NCBI RefSeq assembly: GCF_020035535.1
Contig: NZ_CP083349.1
Span: forward strand, 868,001 to 932,000
From: Ensifer adhaerens
GTDB lineage: Bacteria; Pseudomonadota; Alphaproteobacteria; Rhizobiales; Rhizobiaceae
Reading direction: 5' to 3'
DNA length: 64,000 bases
Part shown: one piece after another, positions 36,662-46,728 of the stretch
Position numbering within the stretch: the first letter of the stretch is position 1
How the letters are laid out: the number at the start of each line of letters is the position of its first letter
Made by a program: the position numbers and the translations under genes
Notes under the pieces: model-generated
Told to the model about the DNA's origin: nothing
Seen by the model: the letters and a program-made list of their open reading frames with translations, nothing else
Database searches by the model: none

Positions 36662-37489
36662 CTAGAGGCAGTTTGCCAGCCGGCAGAATTCTTCCACCGA
36701 AAGCGTCTCGGCCCGCCGTTGCGGGTCGATATCGGCCTTCGCCAGCAGAGCCTCGCCGCCAAGCGGCTTCAGACTTTGGCGCAACATCTTTCGCCGCTGG
36801 CCAAAGGCGGCGTGCGTTACCTTCTCAAGTGCCGACACGGAGCAGGGGATCGGGTTTTCCACCGGCTCCAGATGAACCACAGACGACGTTACCTTCGGCG
36901 GCGGCGTAAATGCCTGCGGCGGTACGTCGAAGGCCATCCGCGCGTTCGTACGCCAGCCGCAGAGTACACCGAGACGCCCGTAGTGGTCGTCATCCGCGTC
37001 CGCCACGATCCTGAGGCCCACTTCGCGCTGGAACATCAGCGTCAGCGATTGCCAGAAGGGCGGCCAACGATCCGGCAGCAGCCAGTTGACCAACAATTGC
37101 GTTCCGACATTGTAGGGCAGATTGGCGATGACTTTGACCGGTCCATCGTCGGCAAGCGTCTCGAACGACGTCTTCAGGGCGTCACCTTCGATCACCTGCA
37201 GCCGGCCCGGATAGTGAGCGCTGATTTCAGCCAGAGCCGGCAGGCAGCGGGAGTCCCGTTCGATCGCGATGACCTTCCTGGCGCCAAGGGCCAGGATGGC
37301 ACGTGTGAGACCGCCGGGACCAGGGCCGACTTCGATGACAGTCACGCCTTCGAGTGAACCGGCGGTCCGCGCGATCTTCTGTGTCAGATTGAGGTCGAGC
37401 AGGAAGTTCTGTCCGAGCGCCTTCTTGGCGTCCAGGCCGTGACGCTGAATCACGTCGCGTAAGGGGGGGAGACCGTCGAGCGCGGCCAT
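36662..37489 (-). CDS. rsmA: 16S rRNA dimethyladenosine transferase (RsmA/KsgA)
   Basis: A 275-residue SAM-dependent enzyme that dimethylates two adjacent adenosines near the 3' end of 16S rRNA in late 30S assembly. [11 protein letters not shown] begins the fold, [14 protein letters not shown] is the SAM motif, and NLPYNVGT is the catalytic NLPY motif. The pdxA stop overlaps its ATG by one base (TGATG), so translation is coupled. It is the last gene of the lptFGD-surA-pdxA-rsmA series, an order also seen in E. coli (lptD-surA-pdxA-rsmA). Confidence 0.96.
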   Translation of the reverse strand: MAALDGLPPLRDVIQRHGLDAKKALGQNFLLDLNLTQKIARTAGSLEGVTVIEVGPGPGGLTRAILALGARKVIAIERDSRCLPALAEISAHYPGRLQVIEGDALKTSFETLADDGPVKVIANLPYNVGTQLLVNWLLPDRWPPFWQSLTLMFQREVGLRIVADADDDHYGRLGVLCGWRTNARMAFDVPPQAFTPPPKVTSSVVHLEPVENPIPCSVSALEKVTHAAFGQRRKMLRQSLKPLGGEALLAKADIDPQRRAETLSVEEFCRLANCL

Positions 37490-38517
37490 CAGCGGGTATC
37501 TCCTGGCGTATTAGCCGCAAGGGTAGCGGCAAGGTCGAGCGCTGCTCTCAAGCTGTCGTCGCGGGCAATGCCCTTGCCGGCCAGGCTGAAGGCCGTGCCG
37601 TGGTCGGGCGACGTGCGGATGAAGGGAAGGCCGAGCGTGACGTTGACACTGTCGTCGAAGCCAAGCGCTTTCGCCGGGATCAGAGCCTGATCGTGATACA
37701 TGCAGATCGCAACGTCGTAGCTCGCGCGCGCCCGGTCGTGGAACATCGTGTCAGCCGGCAGCGGCCCTACGGCATCGATGCCTTCCGCGCGCAGCCGGTC
37801 GATGACGGGGCGGATGATCGCATCATCCTCAAGACCGAGCGCACCGTTCTCGCCGGCGTGCGGATTGAGCCCGGCGATTGCGAGCCGTGGGCGCTCAAGC
37901 CCGAAGCGCGTGTGCAGATCAGCCGCCGTTATCACGCAGGTGCGATAGATGAGGTCTGGCGTCAACTGATCCGGCACGTCCTTCAGCGGGATGTGGATCG
38001 TGACGGGGACGGCGCGCAGCTTCGGCCCGGCAAGCAGCATGACCGGCAGGACGGGTTGCCCCGTCGCCTTCTCGGCAAGGTCCGCCAGGTATTCCGTATG
38101 GCCGGGAAAGCGGAAGCCGGCATCGTAAAGAACCGCCTTGGCGATCGGGTTGGTTACGACTGCGGAGGCTTCGCCGGCGGTCACAAGGCGCACTGCGGTG
38201 TCGATCGCGCCGATGACGGCGCTGGCATTGGCGGTGTCGGGATCGCCCGCTGTGACCAGGGCAGGGCAGGCAAGCGGTAGCACAGGCAGCGCCGCATCAA
38301 ACGCGGACATCGCGCCGCCGCAATCCGTTTCTCGAATGGGAACCGAATAGCCAAGCAGCGCCGCACGCGCGGCAAGCACTGAAGCATCGCCTATGAACAG
38401 AAAGGGCGCCGTCGCGTGCCCGCGGCGGCCAAGCCAGGCCGAAAGGCTGATGTCCGGACCGATACCGGCCGGGTCGCCCATGGTTAGGGCGAGTGGTCCG
38501 CCGGTTGGTTTGCGCAT
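37489..38517 (-). CDS. pdxA: 4-hydroxythreonine-4-phosphate dehydrogenase
   Basis: A 342-residue NAD-dependent enzyme of vitamin B6 synthesis. It oxidises and decarboxylates 4-phosphohydroxythreonine ahead of ring closure by Pdx[15 protein letters not shown] opens the fold; [12 protein letters not shown] supplies a metal-binding His, and [13 protein letters not shown] another. Length is normal. It lies 12 nt downstream of the SurA-like gene and overlaps rsmA by one base. Confidence 0.95.
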   Translation of the reverse strand: MRKPTGGPLALTMGDPAGIGPDISLSAWLGRRGHATAPFLFIGDASVLAARAALLGYSVPIRETDCGGAMSAFDAALPVLPLACPALVTAGDPDTANASAVIGAIDTAVRLVTAGEASAVVTNPIAKAVLYDAGFRFPGHTEYLADLAEKATGQPVLPVMLLAGPKLRAVPVTIHIPLKDVPDQLTPDLIYRTCVITAADLHTRFGLERPRLAIAGLNPHAGENGALGLEDDAIIRPVIDRLRAEGIDAVGPLPADTMFHDRARASYDVAICMYHDQALIPAKALGFDDSVNVTLGLPFIRTSPDHGTAFSLAGKGIARDDSLRAALDLAATLAANTPGDTR

Positions 38518-38529
38518 GTTGCCGGGTGC

Positions 38530-39468
38530 TTACTTGTTGACGATCTGCGCTTTCTTGCGCAGTTCCTCGAGGTACTTTTCGCTGTTGGGGTCTTCGCCGC
38601 CTTCTTTCTTCTTGCCGATGTCTTCGGCACGGAAGACGATTTCCGCGGCCGTGTCGTCGTTGACTTCACGCTTCTTGCAGATCGCCAGGTACTCGACGCC
38701 CTTTTCGGTCACGCGGGTCCCGGTCGTGCCGTTCTCGCCGGCCTTCTCGATGAGCGGCTTCCACTCCTCCGGCAACTGCTGGGCCAGCATCCGTCCTAGG
38801 CTGCGGATCGAAACGTCGCGATAGTTGGCGGCAAACGCCTTCGAGGTCTCGCAACCCGGGAACTGCGAACGGGAGGCATTCGCCTCGGCCTGCCGCTTTG
38901 CCGTGATGGCGCCGCGCTTCTTCTCGGGGATGACGAAGATCACCTGCTGCAGGAAATACTCGGTCGTCACCGGCTTGTTGCCGCCGCCTTCCATCATTCG
39001 CTTGACAAGATCGGCGCCCTGCAGTCGGCTCGAGCTGCCAAAGCGGAAGTTCACCGCGCGCGGCCAGCTCATCTGGACGGCGATAAATTGCTTGAAGTGA
39101 TCGGCGCCGACACCGGCCTGGTCGAGGATCTTGCCGAGCTGTTCCGGTGAAAGCTTGTTGCCAGCCGCGAAACGGGCATAGGCGGCATCCACGTCCTGCG
39201 TGCTGACCGATTGACCGATGCGAACGATCTCGGCGCGCTTCAGGACCTCGTCCACCAGTTGCTTCTTCGCTTCTTCCGCACCACCCTTCTGGCGCTGGAG
39301 GCGTATGAACGCAACTCGCTTGGCAATATCGCCCGAGGTGATCACGGTGTTGTTGACCGTTACCTTGACCTGGCTTGCAGCCTGCGCACCGGCACATGCC
39401 GCGATGCTCAGGGCTCCGGCCACAGCCAATACCGAAAGCGTCCTCGAGATCGACATTTTCCCGCCCAT
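38530..39468 (-). CDS. SurA-like periplasmic chaperone
   Basis: A 312-residue exported protein. The N-terminus (residues 5-31) is a signal peptide ending in AGAQA-AS. The SurA N-terminal fold follows, with VTVNNTVITSGDIAKRVAF. The family's parvulin-type isomerase part around residues 170-280 has diverged, and I could not align parvulin active-site residues with confidence. It sits between lptD and pdxA, as surA does in E. coli, where SurA escorts LptD and porins to the outer membrane. AGGAAAAGG precedes the ATG at 39468. The position supports a SurA-like role; isomerase activity is uncertain. Confidence 0.82.
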   Translation of the reverse strand: MGGKMSISRTLSVLAVAGALSIAACAGAQAASQVKVTVNNTVITSGDIAKRVAFIRLQRQKGGAEEAKKQLVDEVLKRAEIVRIGQSVSTQDVDAAYARFAAGNKLSPEQLGKILDQAGVGADHFKQFIAVQMSWPRAVNFRFGSSSRLQGADLVKRMMEGGGNKPVTTEYFLQQVIFVIPEKKRGAITAKRQAEANASRSQFPGCETSKAFAANYRDVSIRSLGRMLAQQLPEEWKPLIEKAGENGTTGTRVTEKGVEYLAICKKREVNDDTAAEIVFRAEDIGKKKEGGEDPNSEKYLEELRKKAQIVNK

Positions 39469-39612
39469 TACCTTTTCCTGTTCGCCGGACGATCTCCGTC
39501 GTCGGGCCTTGTCCGCCTACCGGCGTTGCGCCGTTGCCTTATCTTGTCGGAGGAAATGCATAATACATGCGGCCAAACGATGACAAGACCGTTTGAGCAG
39601 CCCAAAATTGCG

Positions 39613-39644
39613 CGAAGGGGCGAACTTCGCGTTTCGCCCCTTCG
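39613..39644 (-). terminator. hairpin between lptD and the surA-like gene
   Basis: A perfect 12-bp stem (39613-39624 with 39633-39644, core GGGGCG) with an 8-nt loop. On the minus strand it is followed by CGCAATTTT. It lies 12 nt after the lptD stop, so surA-pdxA-rsmA expression may depend on read-through or another promoter. Confidence 0.7.
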
Positions 39645-39655
39645 TTTCAATGATC

Positions 39656-42007
39656 TTAATAGTAATCCAGCTCTTCGAACTTGGTGTCGCCGACATTCAC
39701 GTCGCCGAGCGTGCGGAAGCTGATTCTGGCGCCGATCGACCAATCGTTCGCCAGCGTGCTGCCGGTGTCGCGTTCCTGCTTGTAGACGATCGAGAACAGG
39801 GTGTCCTGATCGTCGTAGGTCACGCCGAAGCCGTTGCGCGAAATGACGTCCCGGTTGATGTCGTAGGTGATGGCACCAAACACCGACCAATAGTCATGGA
39901 ACTTGTAGGCGGCGGCCGTCTGGATTTCGTCCTGGTCCACCTGTGAGCCATAAAGCGGCTGGGCTTCGATGCGCGTGTAGGTCATCGCCGCCTGCCAGGT
40001 CGTGCCGAGATACCCGACGCTCGCGTCTGCGCGGCGGAGTCCTAGATCCCTTTCGTCGAGACGGCCCGAGAGGCTGGCCATCAGGCCGGACGGTGCATCG
40101 ATGCCGAACATCGCGACATAGTCTGAGCTCTTCGTTTCCAGACCGGAGTTCGCGCCGGCCTTCACCAGGTCGTCGGTTGCAAACGAATTCAGACCACCGA
40201 GATGGAAGGACTGACCGACGACACCGCGCAGGCCATAGCCGCTGTCGAACGTGCCGGTATAGCGGAAACCGACGTTGGCGCGCGTGCCACCTTCGACCCG
40301 GTCGAAGCCCGAGAACTTGTCGCGGTCGAAAAGGTTGGTCGCGTCGAACACGAAGCTCTGGGCGTCTTCGTTCGGCAGGCCGCCGGCATCCTGTTCGTCC
40401 GGGCGTGCATAGAGCTGAGCGATCGGCTCGAGCACGTGGCTGCTGCCTTCGCCGACGAACAGGATCGGGTAACGGGCCTCGAGACCGGCGGTCAACATGC
40501 GCCGCGTCGTCGCGTCGCTGGTGTTGTAGTCGCCGGTATAGAGCGGTCCTGGAGCGTCCATGTTGAGCCCGAGGGCATCACCACGCGCCGCCAGAAGCGG
40601 TGTGACGACGAGGCCGCCGGGGGCGATGAAAGTGCGCTTCCATTCAAGCTCGCCCGTCAGGCGGTGGGTTGTGCCCTCCAGACCGCGGAAGCGATCGACG
40701 ACGCCTGGAACATTCTCTAAGTCCAGCCGGTTGCGCTTGATGTTCGTCAGGTTGACGGTTGCCGAAAGCTCGCCGCCCAAAATGGGCTGAGGCGCCTTGT
40801 AGGAGTAATCGAGAACCTGCACCGTAGGTTGCTGATTTTCCTTGATGCTGTTCGGGTCCGCGTCCTGAATGTCGAAGTAGAAGGCGCGCAGATCGAAGAA
40901 GTTTCGCTTGCCGAGCCCGGTCAGGTAGGCCTGGTTGACATAGGTCGTACCGTCGAAGTTCGACAGTTCGTAGGTCTTGGCGAAGTTTGCGTCCGACTGG
41001 ACGAGAACGTTCCAGCCGAATGTCCAGCGCGGATTGATCTCGAACTCGGCCTTCGACCCGATCATGCCGCGATTGGTCTTCTCCGCGTCGACCGTGCCAG
41101 GCGTGAACTTGCTCTTGTCGAGTTGGCTGATGCCGGCGACGTTCAGCGTATGGAAGCCGTTGTGGAACCGCTGGCGGAATTCGCCCTCCAGCAGGAAGCC
41201 CTGCCGGGTCAGGCCCGTCACGGTTGCCGTCGCATCCATATAGGGCGAGATCGCCCAATAGTAGGGAACGCCGACGCCGACGCCGAGCTTCTGTGCCGAG
41301 CGGAATGTCGGGAAAAGGAAGCCGCTCTTACGCTTGACCGTATGGTCGGGCAGTTCCATCACCGGAATATAGGCGATCGGCTTGCCGAAGAGTTCGAAGC
41401 GGGCGTTCTCGAGGCGAATCGTCCGCGTACGACCGTTCTGAATGACGCGCTGCGCCTTGATGTGCCAAAGCGAGCGATGCTCCGGCTTGGTAGCGCAGGG
41501 CGTGCAGGCCGTGTAGACGGCCTCGTTCAGGATGAATTCCTCACCGTTCCGGCGCTCGCCGCTGGTCGCGGCAAGCCGGGTCAGATCGGTGGTTTCGATG
41601 CGCATCTGCTCAAGGAAACCGTTCCCGAAATCATCGGTGACGTCCATCTTGTCGGCGTAGACGACATTGCCGCCCGGCTCGATGAACTGGATTTCCCCGG
41701 ATGCCAAGATGCGGCCATTCTTCTGGTCGTACTCGACCTGACGGGCCACCATCTTGTAGCCGCCGTAGTCGATCTGCACGTTGCCGCGCACGATCACCTT
41801 CTCGGCGTCCTTGTTGTAGACGAGCTCATTGGCGGACAGAAGCAGCTTGGCGTCTTCCGGCATGTTCGGGCGCAACGAATCGAGGCGGTCCGAACCCTGC
41901 TGCGCCATTGCTGGCGCATTCATTCCCATGGCAAGTGTCTGCAGCGCCACGCCTGCAAGCAGGGTAGCGTTGATCAGCGTCATACGTTTGCGGTTCACTA
42001 CCGCCAC
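39656..42007 (-). CDS. lptD: LPS-assembly protein LptD
   Basis: A 783-residue outer-membrane beta-barrel that inserts LPS into the outer leaflet. A signal peptide covers roughly residues 9-35. The periplasmic beta-jellyroll (OstA) part includes VRGNVQIDYGGYKMVA; the barrel domain follows, with FELFGKPIAYIPVMELPDH. Four Cys residues linked to disulphide control in E. coli are not obvious here beyond CTPCAT. The GTG at 42007 is supported by AGGAGG 7 nt upstream and by its overlap with the lptG stop. Needs LptE as partner (not seen here). Confidence 0.93.
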   Translation of the reverse strand: MAVVNRKRMTLINATLLAGVALQTLAMGMNAPAMAQQGSDRLDSLRPNMPEDAKLLLSANELVYNKDAEKVIVRGNVQIDYGGYKMVARQVEYDQKNGRILASGEIQFIEPGGNVVYADKMDVTDDFGNGFLEQMRIETTDLTRLAATSGERRNGEEFILNEAVYTACTPCATKPEHRSLWHIKAQRVIQNGRTRTIRLENARFELFGKPIAYIPVMELPDHTVKRKSGFLFPTFRSAQKLGVGVGVPYYWAISPYMDATATVTGLTRQGFLLEGEFRQRFHNGFHTLNVAGISQLDKSKFTPGTVDAEKTNRGMIGSKAEFEINPRWTFGWNVLVQSDANFAKTYELSNFDGTTYVNQAYLTGLGKRNFFDLRAFYFDIQDADPNSIKENQQPTVQVLDYSYKAPQPILGGELSATVNLTNIKRNRLDLENVPGVVDRFRGLEGTTHRLTGELEWKRTFIAPGGLVVTPLLAARGDALGLNMDAPGPLYTGDYNTSDATTRRMLTAGLEARYPILFVGEGSSHVLEPIAQLYARPDEQDAGGLPNEDAQSFVFDATNLFDRDKFSGFDRVEGGTRANVGFRYTGTFDSGYGLRGVVGQSFHLGGLNSFATDDLVKAGANSGLETKSSDYVAMFGIDAPSGLMASLSGRLDERDLGLRRADASVGYLGTTWQAAMTYTRIEAQPLYGSQVDQDEIQTAAAYKFHDYWSVFGAITYDINRDVISRNGFGVTYDDQDTLFSIVYKQERDTGSTLANDWSIGARISFRTLGDVNVGDTKFEELDYY

Positions 42008-43086
42008 TAGCCATCCTCCTGATTTAAAAGAATCGTCGAGCCCAGCGCCATCGCTACAACAACTGGCAACCAGGCTGCAACGAAAGGAGGCACAATGCCG
42101 CTGCTCCCGAATGCTTTGACAAGCACGGTGACGACATAAAGCACGAAGCCTGAGACGATGCCACCCAGAATTACGGAGCGAGATTGGTTGAACCGGCTAA
42201 ATTTGAGCGACACGCAGGCGGCTATCAACGTCATGGCGACGAGAAGCAGCGGCAGCGAGAGCATCGAGTGGAATTGAGTTTCCATGCCGTTTGTCGAGAA
42301 GCCGAAGGAGCGAGCCACCTCGATCTTGCTCGGAAGGTCGAAAAACTGAATGGAATCAGCCTTTGCAAGACGTTCCTGAACAAACTCGGCCTTTAGATTG
42401 GTGCTGAGCTGTGCTGTTTTCAAACGACGCGGCAGCTGCCCGTTGCGCGTTTCCGTTACGTCGTTAAGAAGCCAGTAACCATCTTCGAGTTTCGCCGACG
42501 CCGCATCCTGTCTCAGAATGATCGTGCCCTGTGGATCGAAGTGGATGACCGTGACGTTGAGGAGCGTCGTTCCGTTGTCCTGGACCGAGCGCGCGCCGAT
42601 GATTGTATCCGTACCGTTGTAGATTTGCCGCAACCACGGAATGGATCCGGCATCGGAGGATCGCGAGGCGCCCCATTCCGCCAGAAGCGCCTCTCCACGT
42701 TTCGTTCCCCAGGCAGCAAGCGGGTTCAGCACCACCACTGCAAGCACGCCGAAAAGGAAGGCACCCAGAACGAACGGACGCAGGAACTGCCAGACGGAAA
42801 TGCCCGCGGCGCGGGTCACGACCAGTTCGTAGCGCCGGTTGAGGGAAATCAGCGCCGCCATTGCCGAAAACAGCGCCACAAACGGGATCGTCTGCTGCAG
42901 GATCAGCGGGATGCGGAAGGCGGTCATCAGCAGAGCGCCGGTGATCGAATAGTGCGGCAGGTTTGCGAGGCGGCTCGCCTGTTCGCTGAAGTCGATGATG
43001 AAGATCAGCGAGAAGATACCGACAAGGAACCAGAACGTGGTGATCACGTAACGGATGAAGAAGTAGCGGCCGAGCGTACCCATCAT
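42007..43086 (-). CDS. lptG: LPS export ABC transporter permease LptG
   Basis: A 359-residue inner-membrane permease with six helices, three on each side of a periplasmic beta-jellyroll. It starts MGTLGRYFFIRYVITTFWF, and LVVTRAAGISVWQFLRP holds the coupling helix for the LptB ATPase. With LptF it extracts LPS from the inner membrane. It overlaps lptF by ATGA and lptD by one base, so three genes are translationally chained. LptB and LptC are not in this window. Confidence 0.94.
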   Translation of the reverse strand: MMGTLGRYFFIRYVITTFWFLVGIFSLIFIIDFSEQASRLANLPHYSITGALLMTAFRIPLILQQTIPFVALFSAMAALISLNRRYELVVTRAAGISVWQFLRPFVLGAFLFGVLAVVVLNPLAAWGTKRGEALLAEWGASRSSDAGSIPWLRQIYNGTDTIIGARSVQDNGTTLLNVTVIHFDPQGTIILRQDAASAKLEDGYWLLNDVTETRNGQLPRRLKTAQLSTNLKAEFVQERLAKADSIQFFDLPSKIEVARSFGFSTNGMETQFHSMLSLPLLLVAMTLIAACVSLKFSRFNQSRSVILGGIVSGFVLYVVTVLVKAFGSSGIVPPFVAAWLPVVVAMALGSTILLNQEDG

Positions 43087-44252
43087 GACGGCTGTCCTCC
43101 TTCGGCATCACGCCGTACGAGGCGGAGACGAACCAGGAGGTCCTGCAGCTTTTCCTGCCAGGTCATCGGGATGTCGAGGCGCTTGTTGCTGACGAGCTGG
43201 TGAATGCAGAGGGCACCGGCCGCAAGCGGCACGATGTACATCAGGGGCACGAACCAGATGGAATCCTCGGCGCTGTTGCCGGCATAGAAGGTCATCCAGC
43301 GAATGAGCAGCGCCGTTCCAAGCGCGCTTACCATCGGATGGACGCGTGCTTCGCGGTGGGACCTTGCGTCACTGCTGAAAACCAGCGCGATCAGTCCGAA
43401 CAGAAGCGGAAAGGTCCACTCCGTCAGGCGGCGATTGAGCTCGGCGGTAAAGGCGAGCGGCTTGTTCTTGTAGACCTGATCGTTCAGATCCGGATTGAGA
43501 AGGCCGGCAAGGTCGCGGTCCTTCGCCCGAATCGTCGCCTCGCGGGTCGTCTTGGTCATGTCGGCAAGGTCGAAGGCATAGGAATCGAACTTGATGATCG
43601 AGACGCTGCCGTCGGGCAGTTTGCGTTGCACCTCGCCGTCCTTCATCACCAGGGCGGAGCTCTTTTCATCGACCGCGCCTTCGCGGGCGTAATAGACGAG
43701 CTCAAAGGCCGGATTGCGCGAATCGGCAACGAAGATGCCTTGCAATACGCCGCCGCTGCGGCGCGCGCCGACCTGAACATAGAGGCCGTCGGCAACCTTG
43801 CGGAACGAATTCTCCTGAACGACCGACGACAGTAAGTCGGCGTTGGCGGTTGCCAGCATCTTGCGTACCGAAACGCGCGAGTAGGGCTCGACAAAATTAT
43901 CGACCGCAAAGGACAGGACGCTCAGGCCCGCCGCCAGAAATATGATCGGCCGGATGATGGCCATCCGCGAGCTGCCGGCAGCGTTGAGCACCGTCAATTC
44001 CGAATCGGTGTTCATCGTGGTGAGCGTCTGGGTGACGCCGATGACCAGAGCGAAGGGCAGGATGATCGGGATGACCGAAGGCAGGATGAGGGTTGCGAGC
44101 TTGGCGAAAGCCAAGACTGACTGGCCGCTGTCGGTGACCAGGTTGACGTTGGCGAGCGCCTGGGTCGTCCACACAATCCCAAGCAATGGCAGGAGAGTCG
44201 CGAGGAACATGACCAAGGCACGCCGGAATATGTAGCGTTCGATCAGCTTCAT
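43083..44252 (-). CDS. lptF: LPS export ABC transporter permease LptF
   Basis: A 389-residue partner of LptG with the same layout: N-terminal IERYIFRRALVMFLATLL, three helices, a periplasmic jellyroll, three helices. ELTVLNAAGSSRMAIIRP is the coupling region. It is the first gene of the lptF-lptG-lptD chain. The gap upstream (about 410 nt to the pepA start) holds its promoter and that of divergent pepA; AT-rich spots occur there, but I could not pick a clear -35/-10 pair. Confidence 0.93.
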   Translation of the reverse strand: MKLIERYIFRRALVMFLATLLPLLGIVWTTQALANVNLVTDSGQSVLAFAKLATLILPSVIPIILPFALVIGVTQTLTTMNTDSELTVLNAAGSSRMAIIRPIIFLAAGLSVLSFAVDNFVEPYSRVSVRKMLATANADLLSSVVQENSFRKVADGLYVQVGARRSGGVLQGIFVADSRNPAFELVYYAREGAVDEKSSALVMKDGEVQRKLPDGSVSIIKFDSYAFDLADMTKTTREATIRAKDRDLAGLLNPDLNDQVYKNKPLAFTAELNRRLTEWTFPLLFGLIALVFSSDARSHREARVHPMVSALGTALLIRWMTFYAGNSAEDSIWFVPLMYIVPLAAGALCIHQLVSNKRLDIPMTWQEKLQDLLVRLRLVRRDAEGGQPS

Positions 44253-44669
44253 GCCCGTGTCCGGTCCAAAATCCTGCTCATGTTTCTGTTCCGGCGGCGG
44301 TATCGGACCAGGCCTTGCCTGTGTCCAAACCGAAGCCTGGTTCTCGCCCGCTATTTCGTGTCGCTCAAATTGTGAAGCAACAGGGATAATTTAAGGCGAA
44401 GAACCTCGGTTAACCGCATGTAAACATCTGGGGGCATCTTGCCAAGCGGTTGAAAAGCGAGAAGGGTGCCGGCCACAGCTTTGACGGTGGCGAATGTTGC
44501 GAATATTTTCCACTGTAACCGCCCGGTAACAGGGCGGATCGCCGCAGGCCTCGCCGTGTCGTCCGGATGCGTCGTGGCCCGATCACCTTGCCCTGGCGCC
44601 CGGCTCTCGGAGGCTTCTTTCGAATCTCCGGCTGCGCACAGAATCATGAAAATACCCCGGAGTTTTCCA

Positions 44670-46163
44670 ATGCCGATGAAGTTCGAGTTCACCTTTGCCA
44701 AGTCCCACCGGCCGAGCGGCGGTGTCGCGGTACTCCTCAAGACGTCGGGCGCTGGAGCCGCTGCTGGCGCCGACGTCGCCGATCCGGAAGATGTTGTGGC
44801 AAAGGCGGCCAAGGTGAAGAAGTTCACCGGAAAGGCATTCTCCAGCCTCGATATCATAGCGCCGCATGGCTCTCCCGCAGACCGAGTCATCGTGTTCGGA
44901 ATTGGAGAGGCGGATGCACTCTCGGATCACGATTGGCTGAAGGCCGGCGGCGCGGTTGCGGCGAAACTCGGCTCGGCTGACAAGGTGACCGTCTTCATCG
45001 ATGCTCCCGAGGTCGAAGTGACCGGCAAGGCGGCCGCCGACTTCGCGCTCGGTATGGAGATGAACGCCTATAGCTTCGACGGCTATAAGACCAAAAAGGC
45101 CGACGACGACGCCAAGACCTCCGGCAAGCCGACCAAGGTCACGATCGTGACCGGTACCGTCATTGCTGCGAAGAAGGCTTTCGCGGCGGCAGAGGCGGTG
45201 GCCGAAGGCGTGTTCCTGGCGCGCGATCTGGTGAACGAGCCGGCGAACGTACTGGGCCCGGTCGAATTTGCGGCGAAAGCGAAGGAACTGGAGAAACTCG
45301 GCGTTGAGGTGGAAATCCTCACCGAAAAGGATATGAAAAAGCTCGGCATGGGTGCGCTTCTCGGCGTGGCGCAGGGCTCTACCCGTCCGCCGCGCCTTGT
45401 CATCATGCAGTGGAAGGGTGGCAAGGCCAAGGAGCGGCCGCTCGCCTTCATCGGCAAGGGCGTCGTCTTCGACAGCGGCGGCATCTCGATCAAGCCGGCC
45501 GCCGGCATGGAGGAAATGAAGGGCGACATGGGCGGTGCGGCTGCCGTCACCGGCCTGATGCACGTGCTGGCCGCGCGTGAGGCGAAGGTCAACGTCATCG
45601 GGATCATCGGCCTTGTGGAAAATATGCCCGATGGCAGCGCTCAGCGCCCCGGTGACATCGTCACCTCGATGTCCGGCCAGACGATCGAGGTGATCAACAC
45701 GGATGCAGAAGGTCGTCTCGTGCTTTGCGATGCGCTCTGGTACTGCAACGATCGCTTCAAGCCGCAGGCAATGATCGACCTTGCGACACTGACCGGCGCG
45801 ATCATGGTGGCGCTGGCGACCCATCACGCCGGCCTGTTCTCGAACGACGACCGTCTCGCCGGACAATTGCTCGCCGCTGGCGTCGCGACGCATGAACGCC
45901 TGTGGCGCATGCCGCTCGGCAAGGAATACGACAAGATGATCGACAGCAAGTTTGCCGACATGAAAAACACCGGCGGCCGCTACGGCGGCGCGGTGACGGC
46001 GGCGCAGTTCCTGAAGCGTTTCGTCAAGGACACGCCCTGGGCGCACCTCGATATCGCCGGCACTGCCATGGGTGCGCCGACCGATGAGGTCAACCAGTCC
46101 TGGGGCTCGGGCTTCGGGGTACGACTGCTCGATGAGCTGGTGCGGGCGAGCTACGAGGCCTGA
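44670..46163 (+). CDS. pepA: leucyl aminopeptidase (M17)
   Basis: A 497-residue cytosolic di-zinc aminopeptidase that removes N-terminal residues, often Leu. The M17 signature [10 protein letters not shown] is present, with the catalytic Lys/Asp stretch [17 protein letters not shown]. The N-terminal domain of about 170 residues is family-typical but diverged. The ATG at 44670 has GGAG 7 nt upstream; the frame is open to 44466, but that part carries no conserved sequence. holC follows 41 nt later, an order also seen in E. coli. PepA homologues also bind DNA in E. coli; no evidence for that is visible here. Confidence 0.94.
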   Translation: MPMKFEFTFAKSHRPSGGVAVLLKTSGAGAAAGADVADPEDVVAKAAKVKKFTGKAFSSLDIIAPHGSPADRVIVFGIGEADALSDHDWLKAGGAVAAKLGSADKVTVFIDAPEVEVTGKAAADFALGMEMNAYSFDGYKTKKADDDAKTSGKPTKVTIVTGTVIAAKKAFAAAEAVAEGVFLARDLVNEPANVLGPVEFAAKAKELEKLGVEVEILTEKDMKKLGMGALLGVAQGSTRPPRLVIMQWKGGKAKERPLAFIGKGVVFDSGGISIKPAAGMEEMKGDMGGAAAVTGLMHVLAAREAKVNVIGIIGLVENMPDGSAQRPGDIVTSMSGQTIEVINTDAEGRLVLCDALWYCNDRFKPQAMIDLATLTGAIMVALATHHAGLFSNDDRLAGQLLAAGVATHERLWRMPLGKEYDKMIDSKFADMKNTGGRYGGAVTAAQFLKRFVKDTPWAHLDIAGTAMGAPTDEVNQSWGSGFGVRLLDELVRASYEA

Positions 46164-46204
46164 CCGGCGATGCCGGACGTGACGAAAGGCGGGAAGTAAT
46201 CGGC

Positions 46205-46654
46205 ATGACCGAAATCCTGTTCTATCATCTGACGGAATCGAAGCTCGAAGACGCACTGCCGCCGTTGCTCGACAAGAGTGTCGAGCGCGGCTGGCGGGTG
46301 GCCGTGCAGACGATCGACGTCGAGCGGCGTGACGCGCTGGATACGCACCTCTGGGTCTATCGTGACGAGAGCTTCCTGCCACATGGCACCGATGCCGGCG
46401 AATTCGCCGCCGATCAGCCGGTGTTGTTGGTGGCCGACGAAGGCAATGCGAATGCGGCGACGGTTCGTTTCGTCATCGATGGCGCCAGCCCGCCTGACGT
46501 TTCGGCCTATGAGCGCATCGTGTTCATGTTCGACGGTTACGACCAGGAGCAGCTTGAAGGCGCGCGCGCCCATTGGAAACGGCTGAAGGCGGAGGGGCAC
46601 ACCTTGACCTACTGGCAGCAGAACCGCGACGGCCGTTGGGAAAAAAAGGCCTGA
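46205..46654 (+). CDS. holC: DNA polymerase III chi subunit
   Basis: A 149-residue clamp-loader accessory. It starts EILFYHLTESKLEDALPPLL and includes GWRVAVQT and LLVADEGNANAATVRFVIDGA, matching alphaproteobacterial chi. In E. coli chi joins the clamp loader to single-strand-binding protein. It is the second gene after pepA and ends 26 nt before a strong terminator. The call is based on family match and on its position after pepA. Confidence 0.92.
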   Translation: MTEILFYHLTESKLEDALPPLLDKSVERGWRVAVQTIDVERRDALDTHLWVYRDESFLPHGTDAGEFAADQPVLLVADEGNANAATVRFVIDGASPPDVSAYERIVFMFDGYDQEQLEGARAHWKRLKAEGHTLTYWQQNRDGRWEKKA

Positions 46655-46679
46655 ACTTACAATATGTTGCGACGAAAAA

Positions 46680-46707
46680 GCCCGCGGCCGAAGCCGCGGG
46701 CCTTCTT
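46680..46707. terminator. terminator after pepA-holC
   Basis: A 9-bp stem GCCCGCGGC (46680-46688) with GCCGCGGGC (46693-46701), a CGAA loop and CTTCTT behind; A5 precedes it and serves the converging minus-strand gene. Confidence 0.8.
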
Positions 46708-46728
46708 GTTTCTGCCGTGTCCGGAAGA

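Noticed and set aside
44466..44669. 68-codon N-terminal extension of leucyl aminopeptidase
   Set aside because: No conserved sequence; ATG 44670 has a GGAG site and matches the usual M17 start.
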